Made by a program: the position numbers and the translations under genes
Part shown: positions 7,301-12,638 of the stretch, in pieces
How the letters are laid out: each line of letters opens with the position of its first letter
How positions within the stretch are numbered: position 1 is the stretch's first letter
NCBI GenBank assembly: GCA_946222625.1
Contig: CAMILJ010000019.1
Coordinates: forward strand, 1 to 20,212
DNA from: an uncultured Corynebacterium sp.
Lineage (GTDB): Bacteria > Actinomycetota > Actinomycetes > Mycobacteriales > Mycobacteriaceae
DNA: 20,212 bases
Direction: 5' to 3'
Notes under the pieces: model-generated
Database searches by the model: none
What the model was told of the DNA's origin: nothing
What the model saw: only the letters and a program-made list of their open reading frames with translations

Positions 7301-10289
7301 CGCTGGCCAGCACGGCGAAGGTGGCCGGCCAGGCGGGGCCGACGAGGACATCGGGCGAAGCAGTAGCGCTCGTCTCCCCGCTTGTCACCGCCGCGTAGTG
7401 AGCGATGTCGGTGGCGCTGAGGGTAGCGCTGACCGTCGCGGCCCCAGAGTCGACGTCGGGCAGGTCACCACCGACGACCTGGCGCAGTAGCTCCCGCATG
7501 GCGGTCTCGGCGTCCTCGACCTTAACGAGTGGTGAGGCACCCGGTATGCGCGGCGGGGTGATGAGAACGCGCATCGAAGCATCGGAATGGAACGGAACGG
7601 TCAACCACATAGCGCCGTCACCGGCAGGTTCGAGCGTCACGCCGCGAAGGCCCAGGCGCAGGGGGTTAGGCTGCTCGCGCCCGGCCCAATTCAGGCTCGG
7701 GGCACGGCGGATGAGCTCTTCGTCGCTCATGTTGAGCTCGTCCGCAAGCCCATCGGCAAACTCTGCGTCGGAGGCGTCGAGAAGCGCAAGCACCGCCTGC
7801 TCGAAGCGGCCGAGTACCTGCGCCACCGGCTCGTTGGCCTGCGCGATTCCCTCAACGGCTGCCGTGCCGGGGATGATGCAGACCTCGTCGGCGTCGTAAT
7901 GCTCATCGTGGGCCTGCCACAAGGTGTCGCGGCGCCAGCGGCGGCGTACCTCGGAGTCAATGACCGGCACAAAATTCGCGGGTTTGCCAGGGCCATCCAC
8001 GAGCTGAATGAACCACGCGGCGTCGGTCGGGTGCAGCGCCGCGTCACCGTAGTGTTCGGTCAGCTGATTAATCGCCTCAGCCGGTTTCTCGCGGTCAACC
8101 TCAACGCGCAGCTCAATATCGCCGTGGTCGGTCGGGTGGAGGCGGGCTTCGGTGCGAGCTACCATGCGCGTGAATCGGCTCAACCAGGATTCATCGACCC
8201 AGCCGTCCAGGTAGGACAGCTCGAGGTAGCGCTGCAGCCACTCGGAATAGGACATCTCATCGAGGTCCCCGAAGTAGGGCTTGCACGTGCGCCCGATGGC
8301 CTCAATGATTTCCGCACGCCGTGCCTCCACAGCCGCGGCGTCACCGGCCACCTCATCCAGAAGGCGCCCGGCGCGGGCGAAAGAGCTATCCAGCTCATGG
8401 ATGTCCGCGCCCAAGTCCGAGCGGCCCGACATAACGTCCCCGCTGTGCGCGGCGACGAGAGCCTGCTTCACCGACTCGGATGCGGTGGACTCCTTCGCCG
8501 CCATAGCGGCGGTGCCCACCATGATGGCATCGACTGGCGCCGCAGGCAGGCCGAAGCGCTGCGCCCACGTGCCCAGCAGGTACTCCGCGCCACGCTCTGG
8601 GGTGCCGATTCCCCCGCCGACAGCGAGGAGGACATTGTCGCGCTCACGGATCCGCGCGTAGGTAGCAACAAGGACCTCATCGAGACTCTCTAAAGAGTGG
8701 TGGCCACCGGCCGCGCTACCTTCCAGCTGCACGATGACGGTGGTCTCAGGGAGAGCATCGGCGATACGGAGTACCTCCTCCACCTGCGCCGAGGTTCCCG
8801 GCTTGAAGGCAACCCACGGGATGTTTGCCGCGTGGAGCTTCTCCACCAGCTCCACGGCCTCCTCCACAGGAGGAATGCCGGCGGAAATCACCACCCCGTT
8901 GATGGGTGCTCCCGCGGCACGCGCACGCAGAATCGAGTTCGGTCCCTCAATCTGGCGGCGCCACTGGGAGGCCGCGAGGTACAGCGCATTGAATTGGGCA
9001 TTAACCCCGGGCTTGAGGAGCCGGCTCAAGGTGCTTAGGTTCTCCTGCAGGATGCCATCGGTGTGCTGTCCCCCGCCGGCTAGCTCCGCCCAGTGCCCAG
9101 CATTGGCCGCCGCAGCGACGATGGCCGGATCCACCGTGGTGGGGGTCATCCCGGGAAGCATGACTGGCGAGTAGCCGGTGGACTGGGTAAAGGCAGTCGC
9201 CAGACGCCCGTCTGCCACGCGCGGTGCCCACTCGGACCACGCACGGGGCAGAGACGGTGCTCGGCCCGGCTCCACGAGCTGGGCCAACCCTTCCGATGCA
9301 GCGACGGCCAGCGTGCCCACGCCGCGCCCGGCAACGAGATCGCGTGTCAGCGGCTCCACCCCATGGGCGGGCCCGATTTCCAAAATCCAACGCGCCCCGG
9401 CTTCAAGCGCCGAGTCAACGCGCTCGGGCCAATCCACATAGTCCGTGAGCACAGCCCGCGCGAGCTGCGCTGCGGATTCGGGTTCCAGTCCGATCCGGGC
9501 CGCCCAGCTTTCCACCTGGTCCACGGCGTGCTGCATGGTGGGATGGTGGAAAGCAGCTGAAACGTCAAGGTCGGAAACGGTAACTGCGGCGGGCTTGACT
9601 TCCTCCCCTTCCGTAAGGGTCGAGTTCTCTTGCAGTGCGGCCTTCACCCGAGAAAGCTCAGCCGGTGTCCCGACGATGACAAAGCGCCCCCGCCCGTTGT
9701 CGAGTCCGATGTGGGCGCCGGTAGCGCGCAGTTGCTGCTTCGTCGCGCCGGTCACCGCCGCCATGGGCGCGCCCTGCGGGGTGCGGACCAGCCCAGCACT
9801 GCGCACGGTAGTCGTCATGGCCGCACCGATGAGGCGCGCCAGCGCCAGGGCCCCAGCTGGGCTCATGCGTCCCTCAACAACCGCCGCGGCAAGCACGCCC
9901 TGGGAGTGGCCAATGCTGGTGACGGCATCCTCGAGTTTTATTCCATGCGCACGCAGCGATTCGAGGACCGCCAACTGCGCGGTGAGGATGCCGGGGGTGG
10001 AAAGCGAGGCGTCGGCAAGCGAGTGCGCCCACGCCGGCTCCTCGTCTGCCCAGTTCAAAGGCGCAAACCCGTGCGGTGTGGAAGGCAGGAGTTCCTCCTC
10101 CAGCGGGGCAAGGAGTTGCTCGGCTTCGGCAAGGTACTCCGCTATGTGCGGCCGCACGCCGGTGGCCAGGGCATCGCGCAACGTCGGCAGCCAGGCATAG
10201 CCTTGGCCGGAGAACGACAGCGCGAAAGGCTCGGAGCCCAAGCGCGCGGACAAAGGCGACAAAGGCGCAGAGACGTGAAAATCAGACAC
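1308..10289 (-). CDS. fas: Type I fatty acid synthase, single multifunctional polypeptide
   Basis: A 2,993-residue protein making long-chain acyl-CoAs from acetyl- and malonyl-CoA in the cytosol; in corynebacteria these feed phospholipids and mycolic acids. Order of parts (numbered from the GTG at 10289): acetyltransferase about 20-345 with GHSQG (Ser129); FMN enoyl reductase about 365-780 with GGGIGTPERG; MaoC-type dehydratase about 960-1235 with GDRNPIH (Asp1145, His1150); malonyl/palmitoyl transferase about 1245-1620 with GHSVGE (Ser1352); a Pro/Glu-rich linker about 1625-1685; acyl carrier region with GVSSRRNQLLVDLG (Ser1726 the expected phosphopantetheine site); ketoreductase about 2005-2250 with TGGSPGSIG and Tyr2181/Lys2185; ketosynthase about 2345-2960 with Cys2631, His2783 and His2824. 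Length is normal and no break is seen. No phosphopantetheinyl transferase is fused or adjacent. The GTG at 10289 is preferred because GGGGGAG lies 8 bases before it; a GTG at 10295 would leave only 2. Corynebacteria often have two paralogues (FasA, FasB); I cannot decide which this is. Confidence 0.97.
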   Translation of the reverse strand: MSDFHVSAPLSPLSARLGSEPFALSFSGQGYAWLPTLRDALATGVRPHIAEYLAEAEQLLAPLEEELLPSTPHGFAPLNWADEEPAWAHSLADASLSTPGILTAQLAVLESLRAHGIKLEDAVTSIGHSQGVLAAAVVEGRMSPAGALALARLIGAAMTTTVRSAGLVRTPQGAPMAAVTGATKQQLRATGAHIGLDNGRGRFVIVGTPAELSRVKAALQENSTLTEGEEVKPAAVTVSDLDVSAAFHHPTMQHAVDQVESWAARIGLEPESAAQLARAVLTDYVDWPERVDSALEAGARWILEIGPAHGVEPLTRDLVAGRGVGTLAVAASEGLAQLVEPGRAPSLPRAWSEWAPRVADGRLATAFTQSTGYSPVMLPGMTPTTVDPAIVAAAANAGHWAELAGGGQHTDGILQENLSTLSRLLKPGVNAQFNALYLAASQWRRQIEGPNSILRARAAGAPINGVVISAGIPPVEEAVELVEKLHAANIPWVAFKPGTSAQVEEVLRIADALPETTVIVQLEGSAAGGHHSLESLDEVLVATYARIRERDNVLLAVGGGIGTPERGAEYLLGTWAQRFGLPAAPVDAIMVGTAAMAAKESTASESVKQALVAAHSGDVMSGRSDLGADIHELDSSFARAGRLLDEVAGDAAAVEARRAEIIEAIGRTCKPYFGDLDEMSYSEWLQRYLELSYLDGWVDESWLSRFTRMVARTEARLHPTDHGDIELRVEVDREKPAEAINQLTEHYGDAALHPTDAAWFIQLVDGPGKPANFVPVIDSEVRRRWRRDTLWQAHDEHYDADEVCIIPGTAAVEGIAQANEPVAQVLGRFEQAVLALLDASDAEFADGLADELNMSDEELIRRAPSLNWAGREQPNPLRLGLRGVTLEPAGDGAMWLTVPFHSDASMRVLITPPRIPGASPLVKVEDAETAMRELLRQVVGGDLPDVDSGAATVSATLSATDIAHYAAVTSGETSATASPDVLVGPAWPATFAVLASAHTASGEPVVEGFLDLVHLEHVLRLTPHAWDLLRSSTAPGSEPLDLRYTAELEEVRDTPSGRLIDVSVAVNVAVRGEEHEFAQLHERFLIAGRRGDAPLELARTATYGAQENGAETAESLVRETPRSFRHRTSMVAPESLLPFAVVTGDRNPIHLSANAAALAGHRQGPIVHGMWTSALAQAAATFDGARVLEWTATWLAPVLPGSEVEFEVERVGVDKRRGYGEVRSVTATSQGVPVLQARATMSSPTTFYAFPGQGIQSPGMGMKDYAESAAARAVWERADKHTRQSLSFSILEIVRHNPDTVVVDGETFTHPDGVLYLTQFTQVAMATLGCAQIAALKEAGVLESGAFFAGHSVGEYNALAAYAEVLSLEAVLDIVYVRGLTMHRLVERDSAGQSLYGLAALRPHKMGMSATETFAHVARVAAETGEFLEVVNHNIAGRQYAVAGTKAGLDALSRDAERRAPGQRAVIPIPGIDVPFHSSRLVGGVADFRTHLDALIPEEINLDALVGRYIPNLVARPFALSREFVESIAAVVDSEPIEEILVDFDGAVASPARLGRTLLIELLAWQFASPVRWIETQDLILGQLGVERFIEVGVGSAPTLTNMLGQTLRLPQHAGSTDIEVLNYERDRGRVFADDAETAPEPAAQVAGQPETTEAEPEVSEPQQLTHTTHHEETVHAPREEAPAVVADRPLSVHQALEMLIALWTKVRPDQMAATDSIETLVEGVSSRRNQLLVDLGVEFGISAIENAADEPIPQLAESVAQRAPGYATFGEVLAEHVAQALTRLTGPAGKKPSYVAERVSSTWGLGPGWVDRATAQLVLGTREGSSLRGGNLASLPMTGAASVAELDALIDASVRAAGEREGVSLQKAVSATPHETVDPKAVRAYTERLESALEDSARAALAALGREEISTEQVESTAPAALEQLVAAELGPDWKRQVAPAFDARKAVLLDDHWATAREDIARAAAAGEAEPELDVLGTGEEVALLAEHFGYEDLARDARTPAVGLLFADQVAVVTGGSPGSIGAELIGELLAEGATVIATTSQLSHERLEFYKQLYRHRAVGAAALWVVPANLNSFADVDALGEWIAAERTATVGGKSVQLKPAYVPDLLFPFAAPRVAGTLADTGAGAESQMRLLLWSVEKLIASLSAVGADTHVGHRLHVVLPGSPNRGRFGGDGAYGEAKASLDALVNRWSSEQPSWGARTSLVHAHIGWVRGTGLMGGNDPLVEQVEARGVRTFSAKEMAVQLIDATTSPHIRADAALAPLSADLTGGLAEAELDLAALARAARADNAGTGFGDPPDAADHPARGTLGAQAPRTIKALPNVLRPEECTSPDFNEVTQSLEDMVVIVGAGELGPLGSSRTRYEAEVGGDLSAAGVLELAWSRGLIRWDERTVGWLTAEGEEVAEEDVYARFHDEVLAGIGVRRFHDDFGPHLPMVDNLAPELTTIYLEKPLSFTVGDEATARSFVDSCEGATLRRVTDANGEIEWQVTRPAGSSVRVPRRVAMTRFVGGQIPEGFDPQVYGIPADMVDNLDRLALWNLVCTVEAFLSAGFSPAELLAHVHPARVSSTQGTGMAGQEALRSLYVDKLLAQPRPNDILQEALPNVIAAHVMQSYVGGYGQMVHPVAACATAAVSVEEGVDKLRLQKADFVVAGGIDALSIEGITGFGDMAATADSAEMAAKGIEHRFFSRANDRRRGGFVESEGGGTILLARGSFAAQMGLPVLGVVGFAESFADGAHTSIPAPGLGALSAARGGQDSRLARSLKALGVGADDIAVVSKHDTSTNANDPNESDLHERIAAALGRSPGNPLYVISQKSLTGHAKGGAAAFQLVGLTQILRNGVLPPNRSLDCVDPALRRHAHLVWLRQPLDLRRTPPKAGLVTSLGFGHVSALIALVHPGAFYAALAREQGEGVAEAWQAVAAEREWRGVRRLEKAMRGGPALYERPVNRNLGAGTAAEVAQREAAVLLSESARLRGGTLDPKGGSTAQRG

Positions 10290-10294
10290 CTGCA

Positions 10295-10465
10295 CTACTC
10301 CCCCAAGGCGTGGGCGACGAGTTGAACCGCCTCTTCGAGGGAAGACTGGGTCTTCGGCTCAGGTGCATCAGAAAAGACCTGGCAGGCGTGGTCCGGGACA
10401 ACCTCGGCCGAGCGCGTCAGGCCGCGTTCCGCGAGGTACTCGTCAAAGAACATATCGATACTCAT
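10295..10465 (-). CDS. Small protein (56 residues) encoded just ahead of the fatty acid synthase
   Basis: ATG at 10463-10465, TAG at 10295-10297. The product begins MSIDMFFDEYLAERGLTRSA and ends EEAVQLVAHALGE. It is acidic, has no signal peptide or membrane segment, and its C-terminal third looks like an amphipathic helix. I do not recognise a family. Evidence that it is real: it fills almost the entire gap between the divergent nuclease gene and the synthase, about three quarters of its codons end in G or C as in the neighbouring genes, a TAGAAT -10 box lies 11 bases before its ATG, and its stop sits inside the synthase ribosome binding region. No clear Shine-Dalgarno precedes it, which fits a near-leaderless mRNA. 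Likely the first gene of a two-gene operon with the synthase. It could encode a small partner or regulator of the synthase, or serve mainly as a translated leader; neither is shown. Confidence 0.65.
   Translation of the reverse strand: MSIDMFFDEYLAERGLTRSAEVVPDHACQVFSDAPEPKTQSSLEEAVQLVAHALGE
10298..10304 (-). promoter_or_regulatory. Shine-Dalgarno of the fatty acid synthase gene, inside the end of the upstream small ORF
   Basis: Minus-strand GGGGGAG lies 8 bases before the GTG at 10289 and just before the TAG stop (10295-10297) of the 56-residue ORF. It decides the synthase start and implies that ribosomes finishing the small ORF deliver directly to the synthase start. Confidence 0.7.
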
Positions 10466-10476
10466 ACCGTGTGCCG

Positions 10477-10482
10477 ATTCTA
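10477..10482 (-). promoter_or_regulatory. Candidate -10 box for the small ORF/fatty acid synthase operon
   Basis: Minus-strand TAGAAT fits the corynebacterial -10 pattern TANANT. A start site 6-8 bases downstream would fall about 3-6 bases before the ATG at 10465, giving a near-leaderless transcript. No convincing -35 box is seen at the usual distance, which is common in this genus. Confidence 0.4.
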
Positions 10483-10487
10483 CCCAC

Positions 10488-10493
10488 TAGGAT
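10488..10493 (+). promoter_or_regulatory. Candidate -10 box for the exported nuclease gene
   Basis: Plus-strand TAGGAT (TANNNT) ends 9 bases before the ATG at 10503, so transcription would start almost at the start codon. It lies only 5 bp from the opposing TAGAAT box. The AGGA within it could alternatively be a Shine-Dalgarno at a 10-base spacing; both roles cannot apply to one transcript. Confidence 0.3.
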
Positions 10494-10502
10494 CAATGCG
10501 TC

Positions 10503-11285
10503 ATGGCCACTCGTACCCCGTTCTTCATCGCTGCGCTGCTCAATGCCGCGGTAGCAGTACTAGTGGCCATCGGTCTTATCCTCCCCGCCCCAACCGAACC
10601 TGCGCCCGAGCGGCCCAGCGTCACTACTTCAACGGCGCCCACGCAGGAAGGCCCAGCAGAAGAACGCACCGAAGAAAAACATGCCGACGAGGCCGCGCCC
10701 GCACCGGACATCGCCGAAGCGCTCACTGCCTTAGATTCCTTGGAGGTCAAGGGACGTGCGCCCAAGACCGGCTATGAGCGCGAAGAGTTTGGCCAGGCGT
10801 GGTCCGATGACGTCACGGTGGACTTCGGTCACAACGGCTGCGATACCCGCAACGACATCCTCCGCAGGGACCTAGATCCGGAGAGCCTCGTCCTCAAGGA
10901 AGGCACCCACGACTGCGTGGCGCTTTCCGGCACCTTGCACGATCCCTATTCGGGCCAGGACATTGAGTTCCAGCGCGGGGCGCAGACATCACGTGCGGTA
11001 CAGATCGATCACGTTGTGCCGCTTGCCGACGCCTGGCAGAAAGGCGCCCAGCAATGGTCACCAGAAAAGCGCCGCGACTTTGCTAATGATCCCCGCAACC
11101 TCCTCGCCGTCGATGGTCCCCTCAACCAGCAAAAAGGCGCTGGCGATGCCGCCACGTGGTTGCCGCCCAACAAAGGTTTTCGCTGCGAGTATGCGCGCCG
11201 CATCGTAGAGGTGAAGGCGGCCTATGAAATCTGGGTCACGGCAGCGGAGAAGGATGCGCTCCGTCAGCTACTGAATGCTTGCTGA
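10503..11285 (+). CDS. Exported HNH (His-Me finger) nuclease, DUF1524/GmrSD C-terminal type
   Basis: A 260-residue protein with an N-terminal hydrophobic segment (about 7-29), then a Pro/Glu/Thr-rich linker (30-68) and a nuclease domain (about 95-255). Family marks are GHNGCDTRNDILRRDL (109-124), the metal/catalytic motif IDHVVPLADAW with Asp169-His170, and NDPRNLLAVDGPLNQQKG (195-212) with conserved Asn and Lys. Four cysteines (113, 138, 228, 260) could form two disulfides, fitting a role outside the membrane. There is no clear AXA cleavage site, so it may stay membrane-anchored. Small exported proteins of this type are common in actinobacteria and are thought to degrade nucleic acid; the natural target here is unknown. 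It is divergent from the fatty acid synthase operon with a 37-bp gap, and no operon partner follows it. Confidence 0.85.
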   Translation: MATRTPFFIAALLNAAVAVLVAIGLILPAPTEPAPERPSVTTSTAPTQEGPAEERTEEKHADEAAPAPDIAEALTALDSLEVKGRAPKTGYEREEFGQAWSDDVTVDFGHNGCDTRNDILRRDLDPESLVLKEGTHDCVALSGTLHDPYSGQDIEFQRGAQTSRAVQIDHVVPLADAWQKGAQQWSPEKRRDFANDPRNLLAVDGPLNQQKGAGDAATWLPPNKGFRCEYARRIVEVKAAYEIWVTAAEKDALRQLLNAC

Positions 11286-11336
11286 GTATTCTTACCCCCT
11301 TTAGATGCCCTGATACCCCTCCCGCTACCCCCGGAA

Positions 11337-11350
11337 ATTATGCGCATAAT
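11337..11350. promoter_or_regulatory. 14-bp perfect palindrome, possible operator
   Basis: ATTATGCGCATAAT is fully self-complementary. A perfect palindrome of this length in an intergenic region is a plausible binding site for a dimeric regulator. The regulator is unknown, and it is about 300 bp from the next start codon. Confidence 0.35.
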
Positions 11351-11441
11351 ATTCACTCGCCCCTAAACGGTTGTGCAGGGTTTTCGGCGGCGGGAACCTT
11401 GGTGCGCACTGCATCTACATTCCTCACGCCCGATAATTTCT

Positions 11442-11463
11442 ATAGGCCTATTAATATGTAATA
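11442..11463. promoter_or_regulatory. Overlapping AT-rich palindromes, possible operator or promoter
   Basis: The palindrome ATAGGCCTAT (11442-11451) runs into a second dyad, TATTA-ATATG-TAATA (11449-11463). TAATAT at 11452-11457 could also be a -10 box. Function unproven. Confidence 0.25.
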
Positions 11464-11530
11464 AATGCAACCTACGGACGTGCAGGTAGCACCCCCATGA
11501 AACAAAAACAATAAATCTTTCCCTCCTGTC

Positions 11531-11552
11531 TCACATTTCTTTTAATATGTGA
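11531..11552 (+). promoter_or_regulatory. Inverted repeat TCACAT-N10-ATGTGA overlapping a candidate -10 box
   Basis: Two perfect 6-bp arms (11531-11536 and 11547-11552) flank a T-rich 10-base spacer. TAATAT at 11543-11548 lies across the spacer and right arm and could be the -10 box of the transporter operon, giving a 5' leader of roughly 100 bases. A regulator bound here would cover the promoter. The arms point the opposite way from the CRP/GlxR pattern TGTGA-N6-TCACA, so I do not call it a GlxR site. A further TCACAT half-site lies at 11578-11583. Confidence 0.4.
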
Positions 11553-11558
11553 CACAGC

Positions 11559-11578
11559 ACCTAGCCTGAGGTCTAGGT
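11559..11578. promoter_or_regulatory. Inverted repeat ACCTAG-N8-CTAGGT
   Basis: Perfect 6-bp arms at 11559-11564 and 11573-11578, just downstream of the TCACAT/ATGTGA dyad and just upstream of the long hairpin. It could be a second operator or part of a folded leader RNA. Confidence 0.3.
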
Positions 11579-11581
11579 CAC

Positions 11582-11611
11582 ATGGATGCCGTGAGGTTTC
11601 ACGGCATCCAT
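11582..11611 (+). promoter_or_regulatory. Perfect 13-bp hairpin in the leader of the peptide transporter operon
   Basis: ATGGATGCCGTGA (11582-11594) pairs perfectly with TCACGGCATCCAT (11599-11611) around a GGTT loop. No T run follows, so it is not a standard Rho-independent terminator. It ends 31 bases before the Shine-Dalgarno GAAGGA (11643-11648). Possible roles are mRNA stability, an attenuator helix, an operator, or the 3' end of an upstream RNA. Confidence 0.45.
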
Positions 11612-11654
11612 ACTTCCCAAACCCGTTGAGACCACACCCTGCGAAGGAATAGTG

Positions 11655-12638
11655 ATGTTCAAGTACATCATCAAGAAGACCGCCAGCTGGCTGGTAGTCA
11701 TCTTCCTCGCGACTAATATCGCGTACCTCCTGGCCGCAACCTTCCTTGATCCCCGATCAAATTATGTCGGCCGCAACCCACCGCTCGGGCCGGAAGAAAT
11801 CGGCCGAATTCTCACGCCACTCGGCCTCAACCCGGAGACCCCTCTCATTGAGCGCTGGTGGGGATGGCTGTCCAACATCATCTTCCACTGGGACTGGGGC
11901 ACCTCCCCTCTCGGTGACCCGGTTAGCGCACAAATCGGGCACCGCGCGCTCGTCTCGGCACAGCTGCTGCTCGTGGCCACGATTCTCTCCGTCGTCATCG
12001 GCGTCGCCCTCGGCGTCTACACCGCCTCCCGCCAGTACAAAGCGGCCGACCGCTTCTGGCAGGGCGTCTCCATCATCACGATGAACACGCACGTCGTCGT
12101 GGCTTCCATCTTGGTCGTCGCCGGCGGCCTGTGGATCAACCGCGTCACCGGCCACCGCGTGGTCTACGTAACGGGTGCCTCCAGCCTCGGCGTCGAAGGC
12201 TTCTTCCCCAAGCTGCTGGATATGGCGCAGCACCTCATCTTGCCGTCCATCTCGCTCATCATCATCAGCTACGCCGGCTACCACATGATGCAGCGCACCC
12301 TCCTGCTGGATAATTTGAACGCCGACTATGTGCGCACCGCCCGGGCCAAGGGCCTGACGCGCTCCCAGGCCATCCGCAAGCACGCCCTGCGCACCTCCAT
12401 CATTCCGGTGGCAACCTCCGTGGCCTTCTCCGTTCCCGGAATCTTTACCGGCGCCATCATGACGGAAACCATCTTCGCGTGGAAGGGAATGGGCCAGTAC
12501 TTCATCGAAACCATCAGCCGCAACGACGTCAACGGCACCACCGCCGTCGCCGCCTTCGGTGCCGTCATGATTGCCTTCTCCGCAATCCTGGCTGACCTCG
12601 TCGTCGTCGCCCTCGATCCGCGAGTAAGGGTGAGCTAA
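11655..12638 (+). CDS. Oligopeptide/dipeptide ABC transporter permease (OppB/DppB family)
   Basis: A 327-residue inner-membrane channel subunit. It opens MFKYIIKKTASWLVVIFLATN with the first membrane helix, followed by the family's extracytoplasmic loop (DPRSNYVGRNPPLGPEEIGRI, broken here by nothing unusual) and about five further helices. The cytosolic coupling (EAA-like) loop is ADYVRTARAKGLTRSQAIRKH, which contacts the ATPase. The start is set at the ATG at 11655 because GAAGGA ends 6 bases before it; a GTG one codon earlier at 11652 is too close. It is the first gene of a four-gene transporter operon; the second permease ATG follows the TAA directly with no gap. Peptide import is the family role, but nickel and some other solutes are also carried by relatives. 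Confidence 0.92.
   Translation: MFKYIIKKTASWLVVIFLATNIAYLLAATFLDPRSNYVGRNPPLGPEEIGRILTPLGLNPETPLIERWWGWLSNIIFHWDWGTSPLGDPVSAQIGHRALVSAQLLLVATILSVVIGVALGVYTASRQYKAADRFWQGVSIITMNTHVVVASILVVAGGLWINRVTGHRVVYVTGASSLGVEGFFPKLLDMAQHLILPSISLIIISYAGYHMMQRTLLLDNLNADYVRTARAKGLTRSQAIRKHALRTSIIPVATSVAFSVPGIFTGAIMTETIFAWKGMGQYFIETISRNDVNGTTAVAAFGAVMIAFSAILADLVVVALDPRVRVS

Larger units (their letters stand above)
11286..11654 (+). other. Non-coding region between nuclease gene and peptide transporter operon
   Basis: This 369-bp gap is visibly richer in A and T than the flanking genes and I see no convincing gene in it on either strand. It holds several dyad-symmetric elements, listed separately, and a 9-bp direct repeat TTAATATGT at 11451-11459 and 11542-11550. 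No hairpin with a T run follows the nuclease gene. It most likely carries the promoter, operators and 5' leader of the transporter operon. Confidence 0.8.

Noticed and set aside
11279..11461. 60-codon open frame after the nuclease gene
   Set aside because: It overlaps the nuclease stop, has no Shine-Dalgarno, and has an unconvincing Pro/Thr-rich composition that includes the palindromes.
11440..11530. Minus-strand AGGAGGG followed by a TTG-started frame of about 23 codons
   Set aside because: The Shine-Dalgarno is good, but the frame is tiny, starts with TTG and gives a peptide with no distinctive feature; chance is more likely. Also a five-codon ATG frame (MKQKQ) near 11498 on the plus strand lacks a ribosome site.
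11531..11552. GlxR (CRP-family) binding site
   Set aside because: The arms are TCACAT...ATGTGA, the reverse of the TGTGA-N6-TCACA consensus, and the spacing differs.
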